This document shows, one piece after another, positions 45,584-57,866 of a DNA stretch of 64,000 bases. Source of the stretch: Sipunculus nudus. Its lineage: Eukaryota; Annelida; Sipuncula; Golfingiida; Sipunculidae. The notes beneath the pieces are model-generated. The model did no database searches, had not been told where the DNA came from, and was given only the letters and a program-made list of their open reading frames with translations. The stretch is taken from the NCBI GenBank assembly GCA_026874595.1, contig CM049320.1, forward strand, positions 9,613,464 to 9,677,463. Direction: 5' to 3'. The translations under genes and the position numbers were made by a program. Position 1 is the stretch's first letter, and each line of letters starts with the position of its first letter.

Positions 45584-46440
45584 GTGCTGATGAAGGTGCA
45601 ACGTACGATAAGCGATTTGGAAAGTCTTGAAGATGTTATGTTAGATAAAGTTCTTGATGTAAGTCAAATTTCAATAGAATCTTACATACAGGCCCTTGAG
45701 ACATGCAAAAAGGGACATTCGGTCGTTTTGCGACGAGCCGTTTGTGAAATGAACATAAACAGTTATAATCCTTCAATTCTTAAAGCATGGAAAGCTAACA
45801 TGGACATCCAGTATATTTTAGATCCGTATGCCTGAGTTATGTTTGTGACATCATACTTGATGAGAAGTGAAAGAAATATGGGTGAGTTGTTGAAACAGGT
45901 TATCAAAGAGACAACAGCCGGAAACAGTTGAGAAAACTCGGCACAACATTTTTAAATCAAAGAGAAGTTAGTGAAAGAAAGGAAGCGGTTATAAGGTTTC
46001 ACAAATACAATGTTGAGTAAGAGAGGGAAAAATTCTATCTGGCAAATTAATGCTGTATATACCTTGGCAGAATGAAGAAAGAGATATTATTTGCGATAGC
46101 AGTACATATTATGAACAATATAAAGATGTACATACCTTGGCGGATTGAAGAAAGAGATATTATTGGCGATAGCAGTACATATTATGAACAATATAAAGTA
46201 TTCTCCGGAGATTATTAAACAACAGCAACATTTTAGTCATAATGCACAGACTCTAGAAGCGGCACAACATGAGTTGGACAGATATGGGCCACCAGAGCAC
46301 GTATTGGGTGATGTTGCATCAAATGTAGAACACGACAGAATGCAAGATGAGGAAGAAGGAAATGAAGACTAGACTTATATGGCTCAAGGTGATATACATG
46401 AAAATTCTGAAGTTTTGGATGATGAGACACGTGGATTTTG
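45584..46440 (+). pseudogene. Helentron Rep C-terminus with tyrosine motif, and linker
   Basis: 'WKANMDIQYILDPYA' ends at an in-frame TGA (45,833-45,835), where the family usually has Cys. The frame continues as 'VMFVTSYLMRSERNMGELLK'. This is the paired-tyrosine motif (Y-x3-Y): the first Tyr is Phe here (45,842-45,844) and the second is kept (45,854-45,856). The 46,145-46,372 frame ('GPPEHVLGDVASNVEHDRMQ') is the usual linker before the helicase. A local duplication of about 80 bp is visible at 46,060-46,200 ('aagaaagagatatta' twice). Confidence 0.75.
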
Positions 46441-47260
46441 TATTTTAGGATGCAAATGATGATTACACGAAATTATGTGAACCACTGTGGTATCGATTTC
46501 AGTTCGCAGAGCTTGCAGAAATTATGAGACAACAAAATGACAAAATGTTTGCGGAGTTACTGTACGCACTGGTACACAGACTGAAGAAGACGAAGCATTG
46601 CTTGAAACAAGAAATATTATGGAGCAAAGTACAGAATACCCATATCACTGCCTTCATCTTATACAGCCTCGAAATATGTTAATAAATACAATTCAGAGAT
46701 GATGGCTCAGGTAAACAGTCGAGTTCTTAAGATAAAGTCAATTGACAGGAAAAGAGACAAAAACTCTGGCGTAGCAATTGAATTCTGCCACAGAGCTTCA
46801 GATACTGGGGGCTTGCTTGAAGAGATTTAAATTGCAGTTGGTTGTAAAGTCATGCTTACGCACAATATTTATGTTTCTGATGGTTTGGTAAATGGAGCAA
46901 CTTCGCAAGTAGAACATGTTATACTGATAGGTGATGTAGTTACCACGATTTTAGTCAAGTTTAACAATGAAAAGGTCGGTGAGAAGGCGATCCAACAGAG
47001 CCAATACAGACAGATTACCCAGTATCAGTGCCAATTTCAAGAGTGGAAGCACAATTTAAAGTTGGAAGAAAAAGTCCTGTTTTGGCATCAAGAAGACAGT
47101 TTCCATTAATCTTGGCTTGGGCCTCAACAATTCACAAAATACAGGGAATGACTACAGACGAAATAGTCGCATCTTTTAATGGAAGATTCAGTGGAGGGCA
47201 AGCCTATGTTGCGCTGAGCAGAGTGAGATCATTGGGGGGGGCTTACATTTGCTGAATTTC
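46440..47260 (+). pseudogene. Helentron helicase, C-terminal half only
   Basis: 'FQFAELAEIMRQQNDKMFAE' (about 46,497-46,556) corresponds to the region after motif II of Pif1-like Helitron helicases. 'GCKVMLTHNIYVSDGLVNGA' and the motif V ('[14 protein letters not shown]') and motif VI ('[15 protein letters not shown]') stretches follow (47,110-47,245). Walker A and Walker B are not present between the linker and 46,440; the expected few hundred residues are missing, which points to an internal deletion. Frames change near 46,560, 46,640, 46,830 and 47,030. Without the ATP-binding motifs the helicase cannot work. Confidence 0.8.
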
Positions 47261-47329
47261 AAACCTTGTAAAATTAAGGTAAATGAAGAAGTGAACACAG
47301 AAATGGAGCGATTGAGAGAAAATTGTATT

Positions 47330-48001
47330 GAGAGGCCATTTCAAGAGAGCCAGATAGTTATGAGCTTTGTATTTCACATTTGAACGTGCGTGGTATCAAA
47401 TCTAAGCTGCAACATTTAAAAGCTGATCCGATTGTAAAAGTATGTGACGTTTTGTGTTTGTGGGAAACGTTTCTTTATGAAACTGATGAATTTTCTGCAG
47501 ATTCGGTTGCATAGATATGGAAGTGTTCGGATGGACGGACGTGTGCTAAAGGGTAGTGGGCTGATTATAGCTGCAAGTAAATTACTACGCCCATCAGTCA
47601 TTAGCAGAACAGTATCAAGAAACTTTGAACAAATGACAATTGAAATGAAATGAGAAGTGAATAATATGTTCATTACTTGTATATACCGACCTCCGTCAGG
47701 TAGTATCACAGAGTGTTTGAAGGACATAGCAGAACTAGTTGACGAGTTGAGGTAAGTGTGCAGTACCTATGAGTCTGTAATCCTCGGAGATTTCAATGAG
47801 AATGCTTTACTGGAGCCGATGCATGCAGTACACTTTTTACAATCAATGGGTTTCACACAGAACACATAGCAGCCAACAAGGGATAGTGGAACTACACTGG
47901 ATCATACTTACGTTATGTCAAGAAAGTTTTCGGTCTCATGCTATGTAACAGATACTAATTATTCTGATCATGATTTTGTGACGGCATACTTTACATACTA
48001 A
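47330..48001 (+). pseudogene. Helentron AP-type endonuclease (EEP family)
   Basis: 'SHLNVRGIKSKLQHLK' and 'CLWETFLYETDEF' (about 47,378-47,487) are the first blocks of an exonuclease-endonuclease-phosphatase nuclease, including the metal-binding Glu. 'IYRPPSGSI', 'VILGDFNENALLEP' (GDFN at 47,786-47,797), 'GTTLDHTYV' and 'NYSDHDFV' (47,957-47,980) complete the fold, and the stop is TAA at 47,999-48,001. This C-terminal nuclease separates Helentrons from ordinary Helitrons and resembles LINE endonucleases. Frames change near 47,500 and 47,650, and at least two stops interrupt it. Confidence 0.85.
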
Positions 48002-48481
48002 AGTGTATAATGCAAGCCCTTATTATATTGTGAAAAGAGTGACGAAAAAATGAATTATAATTTATAAGAGTATGCTTAATTTTGACAAAGATATAAGAAC
48101 AATTTTAAGGTTTTTCGGTGACCTTGACCTTTCACCAAGTTTGTTCAAACACAATAACGACCGAGTGGATACGGATATATAGCATGCTTATAAGTTTCCA
48201 AGCAATAGCTGCAAAAGTGCGGCTTGTAAAGTGACGACAAACAGACACAAACAAACAAGATGATGAGAGGGCATACGCTTGACGAAAAGGGAAACAAAAT
48301 AGGCAAACAGACAGAAAGACAGGAAGATAGACAAAAAGGGAATGTGGAAACAGTAGTATGAATGAGCAATGTTGTCGGGAAGCAGAAACCAATTATGTGT
48401 GTATGTAGGTATGCTGACATTTTTGTGAGAACTTGTCTATTTGCCGAGATAGAAAATCGAAACGGAATATCAAAAATAAGA

Positions 48482-49015
48482 CCTGTGTAGCTGTTATATA
48501 TGGCGAATTATAAACATTCCCGTGTAAACTCGTTTTTCTCCTTTGACGAGATATGGTGCAGCATTTGGCAAAACGTTCAGTTTCATTTTGTCAGACATGC
48601 TATAAGCTACGCAATGACGAAAACTAGACCTGTGTAGCTGTTAAAGGTGGCGAGTTATAAGCATTTCAATGAAATCTCGTTTTTTTTCTCGTTGGACGAG
48701 TTATGGTGCGACATTTGGCAAAACTTTTCTTTCATGTTGTCAGGCAGGTCATAAGCTGCGCAATGACAAAAACAAGACCTGTGCAGCTGTTAAAGGCGCC
48801 CAGTTATAAGAATTTCCATGAAATTTTGTTTTTTTTTATCTCGTTTGACGAGATATAGTGCAAGATTTGGCAAAACTTTTAGTTTTATTTTATCAAGCTG
48901 CCCATAAGCTATGCAATGATAAAAACTAGACATGTATTACTATTAAAGGCACTGAGATATAAGCATTTCCATGAAATTTCGTTTTTTCTCGTTTGACGAT
49001 ATGTTTTATGTCATT
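48482..49015 (+). repeat. Array of about 148-bp units
   Basis: Units start at 48,482, 48,629, 48,778 and 48,931 (periods 147, 149, 153) with 'cctgtgtagctgtta' or close variants. Each contains 'tctcgtttgacgagatat', an interrupted palindrome ('ctcgt', 'acgag'), and 'gcaaaacttt'. The last unit is cut by a TA microsatellite. More diverged units continue beyond it. Confidence 0.85.
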
Positions 49016-49090
49016 ATATATGTATATATATATATATATATATATAATATAAACGTATATATATACACACACATATATATATATATTTGA
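49016..49090. repeat. (TA)n microsatellite inside the 148-bp array
   Basis: TA run with 'cacacac' interruption. It breaks unit 4 of the array. Confidence 0.95.
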
Positions 49091-49489
49091 TGTATAATTT
49101 ATATTTAACCCCTACCCCCGAACTGCAAACCGGATATCCGTCCGTGATTTGCCAAATCCACAACTGCCAAATCTGGGATCCGTCCCTGGTATAAAAGCTG
49201 TGTCTGTGTTTGCCATCAACACAATAACTGCATTTAGAAACATTTCTTTTTTTTTGTTTCAAAGCGATTACCCTTTAGAACAGGTCATTAAGCTGTCAAT
49301 GCAGGGAAATCTTCAAAGTGCGTCCATACAAAGCATGAAAAGATGCCACGACCAAAAACACAGGTGAGATCACTCCCAGTTGTTTCGCTTCAAGGTCCAT
49401 CGCACACCAATGGAACATTGCTCTAACTGTCAAGTTTAATGCCCCTACCGACATTTACTATCACATACTGCCGCCACTTATGGTCACGG

Positions 49490-50100
49490 CAATGGGATGT
49501 ACTTTTTTATTTGAAGAAAAAGTGATGCGAGATTTGACGAAACTTACAATATAATCAGATAATGTGACCGAGAGTGTTAGACGCTATCAAATGCTGAAAA
49601 CTATAGCTCTTCTGCATAAAAATAAGAGAATTATAGGCGTTTCTTTGAATATTCCCATGTTCTCGTTTGACAAGAAATGGTGCGAGATATGACGAGATAT
49701 TCACTTTTGTCACTTCAAACTAGTCAAGTGATTTTTTAAACAATAGAAAAAGAAAATCTGTAGCATTAAAATGACAGAGATAGAGACATTTTGATCGAAA
49801 TCGCGAATATTCTCGTTTGCCGGGAGATGATACGAGATGTGGCGAGATGTGCGTTTTTATCATGTTAAGCTTCCAAAACGCAACAAAATGCTGAAAACTG
49901 CTCCTCTTTAGCCGAAAAGGTGACCAAGTTATAAGCTTTTTTGTGAAATCTTGTAATTTCTCGTTTGGTGATGAACCGTGCGAGATTTGAAAAGACTTGC
50001 AATTGAATGACTTAGTACCAAGGGAATGCTGCCTTATGCAGAAATCGAGTCCTTTGTAGCGCAAATATTAACAGAAATAGTAGAAGAAAACTCCATATTT
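49490..50100 (+). repeat. Diverged continuation of the 148-bp array
   Basis: 'tctcgtttgacaagaaatgg' (about 49,662), 'tctcgtttgccgggagatg' (49,811) and 'tctcgtttggtgatgaacc' (49,960) recur at about 150-bp spacing, each followed by 'tgcgagat' or 'acgagat'. This 2-kb region is missing from copy A. Confidence 0.7.
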
Positions 50101-50333
50101 TCAGATCGCCAAGTTTTACCCCAAAATTTGGTAACCATGGTAACAACAGCACTAAGCTACATGTGCAGAGGAATAAGACGATTATCTTAGTTTTAGATAC
50201 GACAGTAAAAATTGTGACATGTTTAATATTTTTTTGAGATATTGCAGAAAAATGATATCTTACAGTGTTTCAGGTTCACGCCCCCAGGTGGCTATTTAAA
50301 AAAACAGAATTTTGAGATATTTAGAAATTAGAA

Positions 50334-50910
50334 ATTTTGTAGCATCTAGAAAGGCAACAGAATGAGAAATAAAATGAGCTACAATTTGAGTTGCTGCGAT
50401 TATTATTGACGAAGATATGCAGAAAAACCGTTTAAAGGTTTTTTGGTGAGCCTGAATTTGACCTTTGACCGATCATGGCCAAAAACATTAGCCTGGTGTT
50501 TATTTTTAAAAAATGAAAAAAAAACAATTTCGAGATATTTAGAAATTACAGAAAATATATCACTTTCAAAGCCATTAATTAAAAAAAATGCAACCTCCAG
50601 GTCATATTAAATGAAATCTAAAAAAATTTCGTTTAAAGAGAAATGTCACGAGATTCTACGAGACTTTCTATTGTATAATAAACACCTCATAGAATACTAT
50701 CTAATGCAAGAAACCTGACGTCTCTAGCTTTAAAAATGACAAAGTTAGGAAAAAATTCAAATTTCATGACATTTCCCCCAAAATGCGTATCCATGGTTAC
50801 AGCAGAATGAGGCAATTTTGTAGCATCTAGAAAGGTAGAAATACCGTTTAAAGGTTTTTTGGTGACCCTGAACTTGACCTTTGACCGATCATGGCCAAAA
50901 ACAATAGGCT
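50334..50910 (+). repeat. Copy B equivalent of the 426-bp-type repeat
   Basis: Matches 249-835 of copy A; both units ('gcatctagaaaggcaacag' near 50,341 and 'gcatctagaaaggtagaaat' near 50,822) are visible. The second unit has lost about 75 bp relative to copy A. Confidence 0.8.
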
Positions 50911-51033
50911 GCGAGGAGAACCGATTTTACACTTTTTCTATAAGTTTCTGTAAGAGCGATTGCTTCATAATTGTGGCCTGTAGAGCATTGACAAACAGAC
51001 AGACAAACAAACAGACAAACATACGCAACTGAC

Positions 51034-51171
51034 CAACATGCTTGCAGAAATCTAAGAGTTCCGGCAAGCAACAAACATACGCGGGTGATCAACATGCTTG
51101 CCGAATCTTTGACTCCGGCAAGCAACAAACATACGGAACTGATCAACATGCTTGCCGAAATCTTTGATTCG
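51034..51171 (+). repeat. 54-56 bp minisatellite, copy B
   Basis: Units start at 51,034, 51,090 and 51,144. Same number and spacing as in copy A, with a few substitutions. Confidence 0.85.
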
Positions 51172-52889
51172 TAGGTCACAAAATATAGGTTACGATGACG
51201 TTATTTTGTGTTTTGTGCCCTGTTAACGGACGGACGGCCGGACAACCGGACGGACGCCGGGCTAGGAGTGATCACTAGCTCAGATGAAATAAAGTCAGCT
51301 AAGCTAAAAAAATACATATGGTTTAGTGAAACCATTAAAAATCCAGTCTTTTAAGGCTCATTTGAATTTTGGGAAATATTTATTTCAGGTAAACAAATAA
51401 ATAAATACCTCGATGTAATAAAGAAATGCTATGATAATGAAACGACACAACAGCAGGTAACACAACCATGTAATCATATATGTATTATACGAATATAAGC
51501 AGGTTATATGTTCAATGTTCCGCTGCATTTATTTACATTTGTACCTTGGCCACAGGATCCTTTTCTAGAATAATTTCCTTCTATTGTATGAATTACTACT
51601 GGTCTTTGGTGCCACAGGTAGTTGGGACAGGAAACGACCAAAAAAATACAATTTTTCAAATATATTTTTCTATTATTTGCTTTTATTCATAAATAATTAA
51701 TACAAAAGGGACCCATTAGGATCAATGTTTTATTTGCAACATTTTGGATTTTGTTTCATTTTTTATGTGTAAAATCAACAGAGTTATTTTTATTTATTTA
51801 AACACTTTTATGCCCATGTTTTCCCCTTAACTATCATGGAAACATGACAATAAATGTAGGACCATCTACTTTCAAGAGACTTCAACATTTTTTGCTGTTA
51901 GTGGATGACTTAAAAATACAAAAACAAATTAATTTGTACAACCTTGTTATGGGTTTCGGTTATTCCCCATGAAACCCCTCTCTTTCGCGTCTATTGAACT
52001 TTTTTCGCAGCACCAATAGAGAAATAAGCATGATTCAGCCAGAACACTGAACACCTATTGTCAAGGGAGACTTTTAAATATGTGTTTGTTTTCATATTTT
52101 ACTTTCTACTTTGAAGACTTAGGCTGAGAATACGTATTTTTAAAACTCTCAATGATCTTCCGTGAATATTTTGAGTTGGTGCTGTGATAGACGTTAAAAA
52201 CGGTAAACGATAGTTGAGTCATATTTAGTTAAATTTTCAGTTGTTACATTGACTGTGTAAAATATATCCCTAAAGTCTGCTAAGAGGGTGCTTTTACGAT
52301 AATCCATGTCATACCACGTGATTAATTTATTTTCTGTAAGTTACAGATGCAAGTGGTATCCCTTGATGGTCTTGAACCTTTGATTAGGCTACAAACTGGT
52401 ACTTTTTGCATTTTGACCGCTTTAAATACGCTATCAGTATAATAACTTTTAGCGTTGTTTATCAGTTAAGGGTACGTACAGACTTTACATTATCTTCTGC
52501 ATTTTAACGTTCATTTTTTTTATATTTTAAACTTATTTTTATCTTTATCCAACATAGGTTCCTCACGTGCTAGTGCCATTAAGTGGGATTAGAATTTAGT
52601 TACCCTATCTTCAGAATGTCTTTACTTCAGTTTTTTATTTGCATGTAACTTTTCCCCGTTAAACTCAGTTGATGATTCTTCCGAAAGTAAATCGTCTTTA
52701 CTACAGATAAAGAAAGGCATACACACACTGCCTGTTGTTCTTTTCGTTTATTTTATACAAATATTATATATTATATAGATATTCCTCTTTATGATGGGAA
52801 AATAAATTCATAGCGTCCTACTAATAAAAAAAAATAAGTTGTTTCGATACTTTTGTGTTTAACAGACCCGGATTCCTGTCAATAAAGCT

Positions 52890-53192
52890 ATGACCTTTGT
52901 CTACTGGAAAAGAAACGTCTCATGCTTTGTGTTTATTCAGATATATCTGAAAATTTTCAAAGCTGCAGAGGAAATGAAGCATATATATGACGATATGGTG
53001 AAAGAATCGATTAATCGTTTTGATAGCGACAAAACAGATATGTTACTCATCGCTGTCATTTCAAGATATTATATTCATATTCCTTCGACCTCCAGTCAAA
53101 GTAAACGGTATCTTGACCTTCAAGCAACCATCACACCGCCTTCCCCCGACAAAAAAAGAGCAAATTTCACGAAAAAAATGTTCTTATGGTAA
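52890..53192 (+). CDS. Unrecognised 100-codon frame, broken in copy A
   Basis: Contains a charged stretch 'AAEEMKHIYDDMVKESINRF' and ends at 53,190-53,192. The same DNA in copy A (about 2,860-3,190) has indels that break the frame, and the older copy near 30,030-30,220 is not open either. No family is recognised; probably not a gene. Confidence 0.12.
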   Translation: MTFVYWKRNVSCFVFIQIYLKIFKAAEEMKHIYDDMVKESINRFDSDKTDMLLIAVISRYYIHIPSTSSQSKRYLDLQATITPPSPDKKRANFTKKMFLW

Positions 53193-53754
53193 AAGCACCT
53201 AACATTACCATTTCCTATTGAGATTTACGGACACAGAGGAATCCTCATGTGTGTTAATGTTTTATAATATAATATAGTTTTTTTTACGAAATGCCCTTAT
53301 TATTACCAGTGGAAAAGAGTTCAGGTAAAGACATTCGGAGAATTTGCCTGAACTCAGTGATTTTTTTTTATCTTTCATCCTCCATTAACACCAAGTGTTC
53401 ATGACTAGAAAACATTTTAATAAAGGCTGTCATAAATTATGTTATGGCTTCACATGTTGGCTGCCAATATGCCTGCCGAAACCTTTCTTTCTGGCTGGCA
53501 ACAAGCGAGACTACCAGAGGTCTTGCGCTTGCTACATGTAGGAGTAAGGCGGCCAAAGATACAAACATTGGGCTGATAGACAAACAAAGGAACATCAGGA
53601 ATTGTTCATAGAAATAACCTATATTCTTTGTCAAGCAGAAACAAATGAATGTTTATGTAGTCATGTCGACTTTCAAAAGTTATATTTCAAAGAGTATGGA
53701 AACCCTAATAAAATAAGGTACATATATCTATGTAAAATCTATCATTCACATGTT

Positions 53755-54165
53755 TCCTTTGCATTGTCACATCTTCCATCGCATTAAGATCATCTGCATT
53801 GCCGTGGAGAATATTAAACAACATTGTTTATTTCCCGAAATGTTTCTTCATCTCAGTAAATGAATATTTATTGTCCACAACCTTAGTCCGAACAGCACCA
53901 CCTGGTCTATTTTTTCTAATCTCCGCCCACAGGTCTCGATCACAACTGTTACAAAGCTATTCTGCTATCCTTGGTTTTCGTAAAATATCCTCATTTTCGT
54001 TTTGCATCACGGCCCGATGACAGTGGGCTCGAGTTCTACGCCTTGTAGTGGCTAGATGTCGAACAGTTGGACGATCATTTTGGATCCAAAGCCATTGCCA
54101 GAAAAATGTTTGTTCTTTAAAAGGCTTAACATGCTCCGACCAGGTATAATATTTGCTTATGTTTA
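53755..54165 (-). mobile_element. LINE remnant, inverted 5' segment, copy B
   Basis: Same minus-strand linker fragments as at 3,735-4,160 ('TRRRTRAHCHRAV' region near 54,010-54,045). A few bases are missing near 53,820. The inversion is therefore older than the block duplication. Confidence 0.6.
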
Positions 54166-54274
54166 CACCTAGGTGTTTTTTAAGTTGTGAAATATATCCT
54201 CATTACAGTTTGCATTTAAAAAGGGCCACTTAACTAACATGTGCACAGTATTCCTAAGGACACAGTGGGACATT

Positions 54275-55260
54275 ATATATTGAATGGTTCACCAGCGTAT
54301 TCTTTTTTTGTTGATGCATCTCGTGCATTTGACAAAGTTAAAATTCCTAAGTTGCTCGGAATGTTATTGCAACGAAATATTCAGCCTTCTATCATGAGGG
54401 TCCTAATTGATATTTAAAAGACGCCTGTTATCAAAACTGAATAGGGTGGAGTTGAATCAAGGAGTTTGGAGCCAGTAATGGTGTCCGGCAAGAGGAGTCT
54501 TGTCTCATATTCTATTTACTATATATAAAGTGAAAATACTTGATCGGCTTAAAAATAAAGGTAGTGGATGTTATGCCGGTAGCCATTATGTTAATACATC
54601 AGGCCATGCTGATGATATCACATTGCTAAGCCCCAGAAGATCAGGCCCTCAGGAAATGTTGAAAGAATGGAAACGTTTTGTCATAGAACCTTTTGCTAAA
54701 GAAAACAAAATGTGTCCTGTCGGAAAAGGGTTCAGCAGTTTAACCAGAGAACGTATGGTGTACCTATAAAATGGGAAGAATCTGTGCTTTACCTAAGAAA
54801 TAAAGTAAGCTTAGACTTATTAGATCACCATGTTATGAAATGAATAAAAGGAATACATTTATCTCAAGCATTTATCTTCTGATGACTTACATTAGGTATC
54901 TGTCGACGAGGGTTGTAAATAAGTTATTTCATTCCTTTCACTGTTCATTCTATGGCTGTTAGTCCTTGATATTACAGCATAAATCAATCGAAAAATTATT
55001 TCCATCTTAACAGAGCTTTGCGTCATATTTGGCATTTGTCAAATAACTCACACAGGAGTATTGTTCATGGTCTTGCAGGGTCCTTTTCCCTGATTAATAT
55101 ATTCATTGCAAGGTTTTTCACATGTTTATGCACTGTGTATACTGTTGAAAAAAATAACGGTTCTAAGCTTAAAGAGCTAAGTATACATCTGAAGGTGTAC
55201 AATCTAAGATATTTAATAAATGAAGAATTTCCCTCACAGATAAAAGTAATTTACATAAAA
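54275..55260 (+). mobile_element. LINE remnant, reverse transcriptase part, copy B
   Basis: Motif A 'FFVDASRAFDKV' near 54,305. The 89-codon frame 54,500-54,769 holds 'ILFTIYKVKILDRLKNKG', the motif C region with 'HADDITLLSPRRSG' and 'EWKRFVIEPFAKENKMCP', and is longer than in copy A. The C-terminal piece 'RHIWHLSNNSHR' lies at 55,018 onward. Inactive: motif C reads HADD instead of YADD and there are stops upstream. Confidence 0.75.
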
Positions 55261-56505
55261 TATATTAATTTCTAAATCATATGTATAAAATAATGACCTG
55301 TAGATTGTTATTTAAAAAATCTCGAACGATCTGGTTTTACGGGACATATGGGGGATTATGCGAGACTATTTGTGGAGTCATCAATAAAGATTAAAATGTA
55401 TTTGATGTAAAGCATGTGGACTTCCTTTGATTTAAAAAATGGCAAAGTTTGAAAAAAAAAAAGATTAAATAGATCGCTCCGAAACTCTGGTCTGCAGAGT
55501 GAGTACAAACAAACATACGGAAATGACCAGTGAAGCAAAAACTAACATGGGAGCGACCATGAAAATATAATGCCTCAGACTGTTATAACAATAAAACTCA
55601 TAATATTAATTAGAATAAGTCTACAAGATAGGAACATTTATAGATTAGGAAGGGAGGAACCCTTTTAATTTAATTAAGGCAGGACCGTCGTTTATTAACT
55701 TTATGATTTTCATAGGGGGAGGGGGGTAGGGGTATTAGCACTCTTAGTTAATTTAATTTGAAATATATTTGTTAAAAGATGAATCCGGTGTTATTATGAC
55801 TGTTTGACCAAATCTTAATAAATCAATCACCCAGACAACACTCGTTCTAAGAGGGAATGTACTAACAGTGGCAGTTTGAAGTTATATCGCAGACCCTGCA
55901 GTGACTGTCAGATGTGTAGGCTTAACAGAGTAGCAAATGAATCGCTAACAGTCGAAGGAGCCGATCGATTTGAACAGGCTTATCTCTTTTACTTGGTCTT
56001 GGCCTAACGACATTAATAAGTGAGTACTCAGACACAATAATCATGCTATTTACCGGCTGAAGTGTCCTGTTTCTATCGTTGAAGGTGTCTTCGTGTCAAT
56101 GCGATGCATGTTTGGTGCATGGCGAGACTGCCCTTGGCCTGAGCTAAATCTATAATAATAGCTACCTGATATTGTCTGTTATTGTAATAATTGCACATGT
56201 GCTTCTAACTATATACACCTGGAAATATTAAACTTTAATATCAGCTTTAATTAAAATATTAGAGAAATGTAGTTTACAAACAAGTTAACGTAACATCATC
56301 ATGGTATCATGGATGAGGAACGGAGCAACAAAATACTTAAAAACAAATAATACGTCAACAGGATTCACACGAGGCTACCGTATTGATATTTGAACATTTT
56401 GGAGAAACAGATTAATAATCCTGAATGCGAACTCAGTTTGTATTACGCCGACGAACTCTGTTTGTCGATTCATTGATGTTTTGTTCGCTTTGCGTTGACA
56501 GAGAA

Positions 56506-56506
<1 letters not shown>

Positions 56507-56566
<60 letters not shown>
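56507..56566. repeat. (TA)n microsatellite, copy B
   Basis: Pure TA, equivalent of 6,434-6,500 in copy A. Confidence 0.95.
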
Positions 56567-56567
<1 letters not shown>

Positions 56568-57213
56568 TCATGGCATTTTATTGAGACAAGAGTGCAAAAT
56601 GAATGCAGACGACGGCACTACATTAAGAGGACGTTGTACATCGCGTATCCGATCATTCATAAATCTCAAACTCCATTAATTGTTCTTGACCTAACAACAC
56701 TAATTAATGAGCACAGAAATACGATAATCATGCCAATTATCGACTCCAGTTTCAAATATATATGGTGGTAATTTTATGCATATTTTGCTCGCCTTGTATT
56801 GAGAGAACGAGAGAGAAGGAAAGCGTTATATAGGAAAAATTATAAAGGAATTGTCAATAAAACGACTTATTGGCATTTTAATTTTCACAAGAGCTGCAAA
56901 TGAATGCAGACGACGGCGCTATCTTACCAGAATGTTGGACACTGCGTATGCGACAGTGAACAATCTCAAACTTTAGTCATACCAACTTTGCAAACCTCTC
57001 GCTTAGCCGAGGAAGTTATGTTATGCCTGCGAGTCAGTTATGGTCATTTAGCTAATTAAAGTCCAAAAGAAAAAAAATGATAACGTTTAAATGCTCTTAT
57101 TACATTTAAAATTTTAAAAAATTTTAAAAGTTTTTTTATGACTGACCTGATCTGTCCAAAACGACACTGTACGCTGCCAATGAGTTTGCGAATTCTGTGA
57201 ACAATAAATGGAT

Positions 57214-57227
57214 ATAAATATATATAA

Positions 57228-57266
<39 letters not shown>
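57214..57266. repeat. (TA)n microsatellite, copy B
   Basis: Equivalent of 7,140-7,182 in copy A, longer here. Confidence 0.9.
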
Positions 57267-57269
<3 letters not shown>

Positions 57270-57652
57270 AAATATACATAAGTTTATATAAATATTGAGG
57301 AGTCAAATTTTGTCAGCGATTTTCACTACTACGTAGTTTTGTACACAATTTTGTTTATACCATTTCAATTAGATAATCTTACCTAATCAGTGCAGCTACG
57401 AAGTGGTAAAATGTCTGACAAAATTTGATTCCTCTATATTTATATAACTATTAAACTGTGATGATATACCATAGAGCACTCTTGCAGTTGTGTATTGCAG
57501 GATACAAGTAGAATAATCTCTATATTTATATATATTCATATATATTTAAAGCGCAACAAGAGATCTTATCAATAATTATAGCTTCCTTCCTAACCATTTC
57601 TGTGCGTTGTGTCTTTATTGGATACGCTTTGTAACTCTGTAAAGGGAAGCTT

Positions 57653-57866
57653 TGTTATCTTATTTATTAGCATTAAGGTATTTGGTCCATTGTACTATTG
57701 TATAAGCATATTGCTAAGATCTTCGCTATGAGATTTGTATAGATGTTGCTCGATGATATTGTTATCTAATTTATTAGCATTAAGATATTTGGTCATTTGT
57801 ACTATTGTATAAGCATATTGAAAAGATCTTCGGTATGACAGTTGTGTCGATGTTGCTCAATGATAT
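57653..57866 (+). repeat. 107-bp tandem duplication, copy B
   Basis: Units at 57,653 and 57,760, matching 7,594 and 7,701 of copy A. Confidence 0.9.

Larger units (their letters stand above)
41960..48001 (+). mobile_element. Degraded Helentron (Helitron with OTU protease and AP-type endonuclease)
   Basis: The plus strand carries, in order, a 2A-like leader, a basic repeat region, a Cys-rich and DUF6570-like domain, an OTU cysteine protease, a Helitron N-terminal domain with an HUH Rep nuclease, a helicase remnant and an exonuclease-endonuclease-phosphatase nuclease. That order is the Helentron variant of rolling-circle transposons. Frames change at least eight times and there are in-frame stops. 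The first half of the helicase, including Walker A and B, is missing, so the element is not autonomous. The termini are undetermined. The last stop is 162 bp before copy B of the duplicated block begins. Confidence 0.9.
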
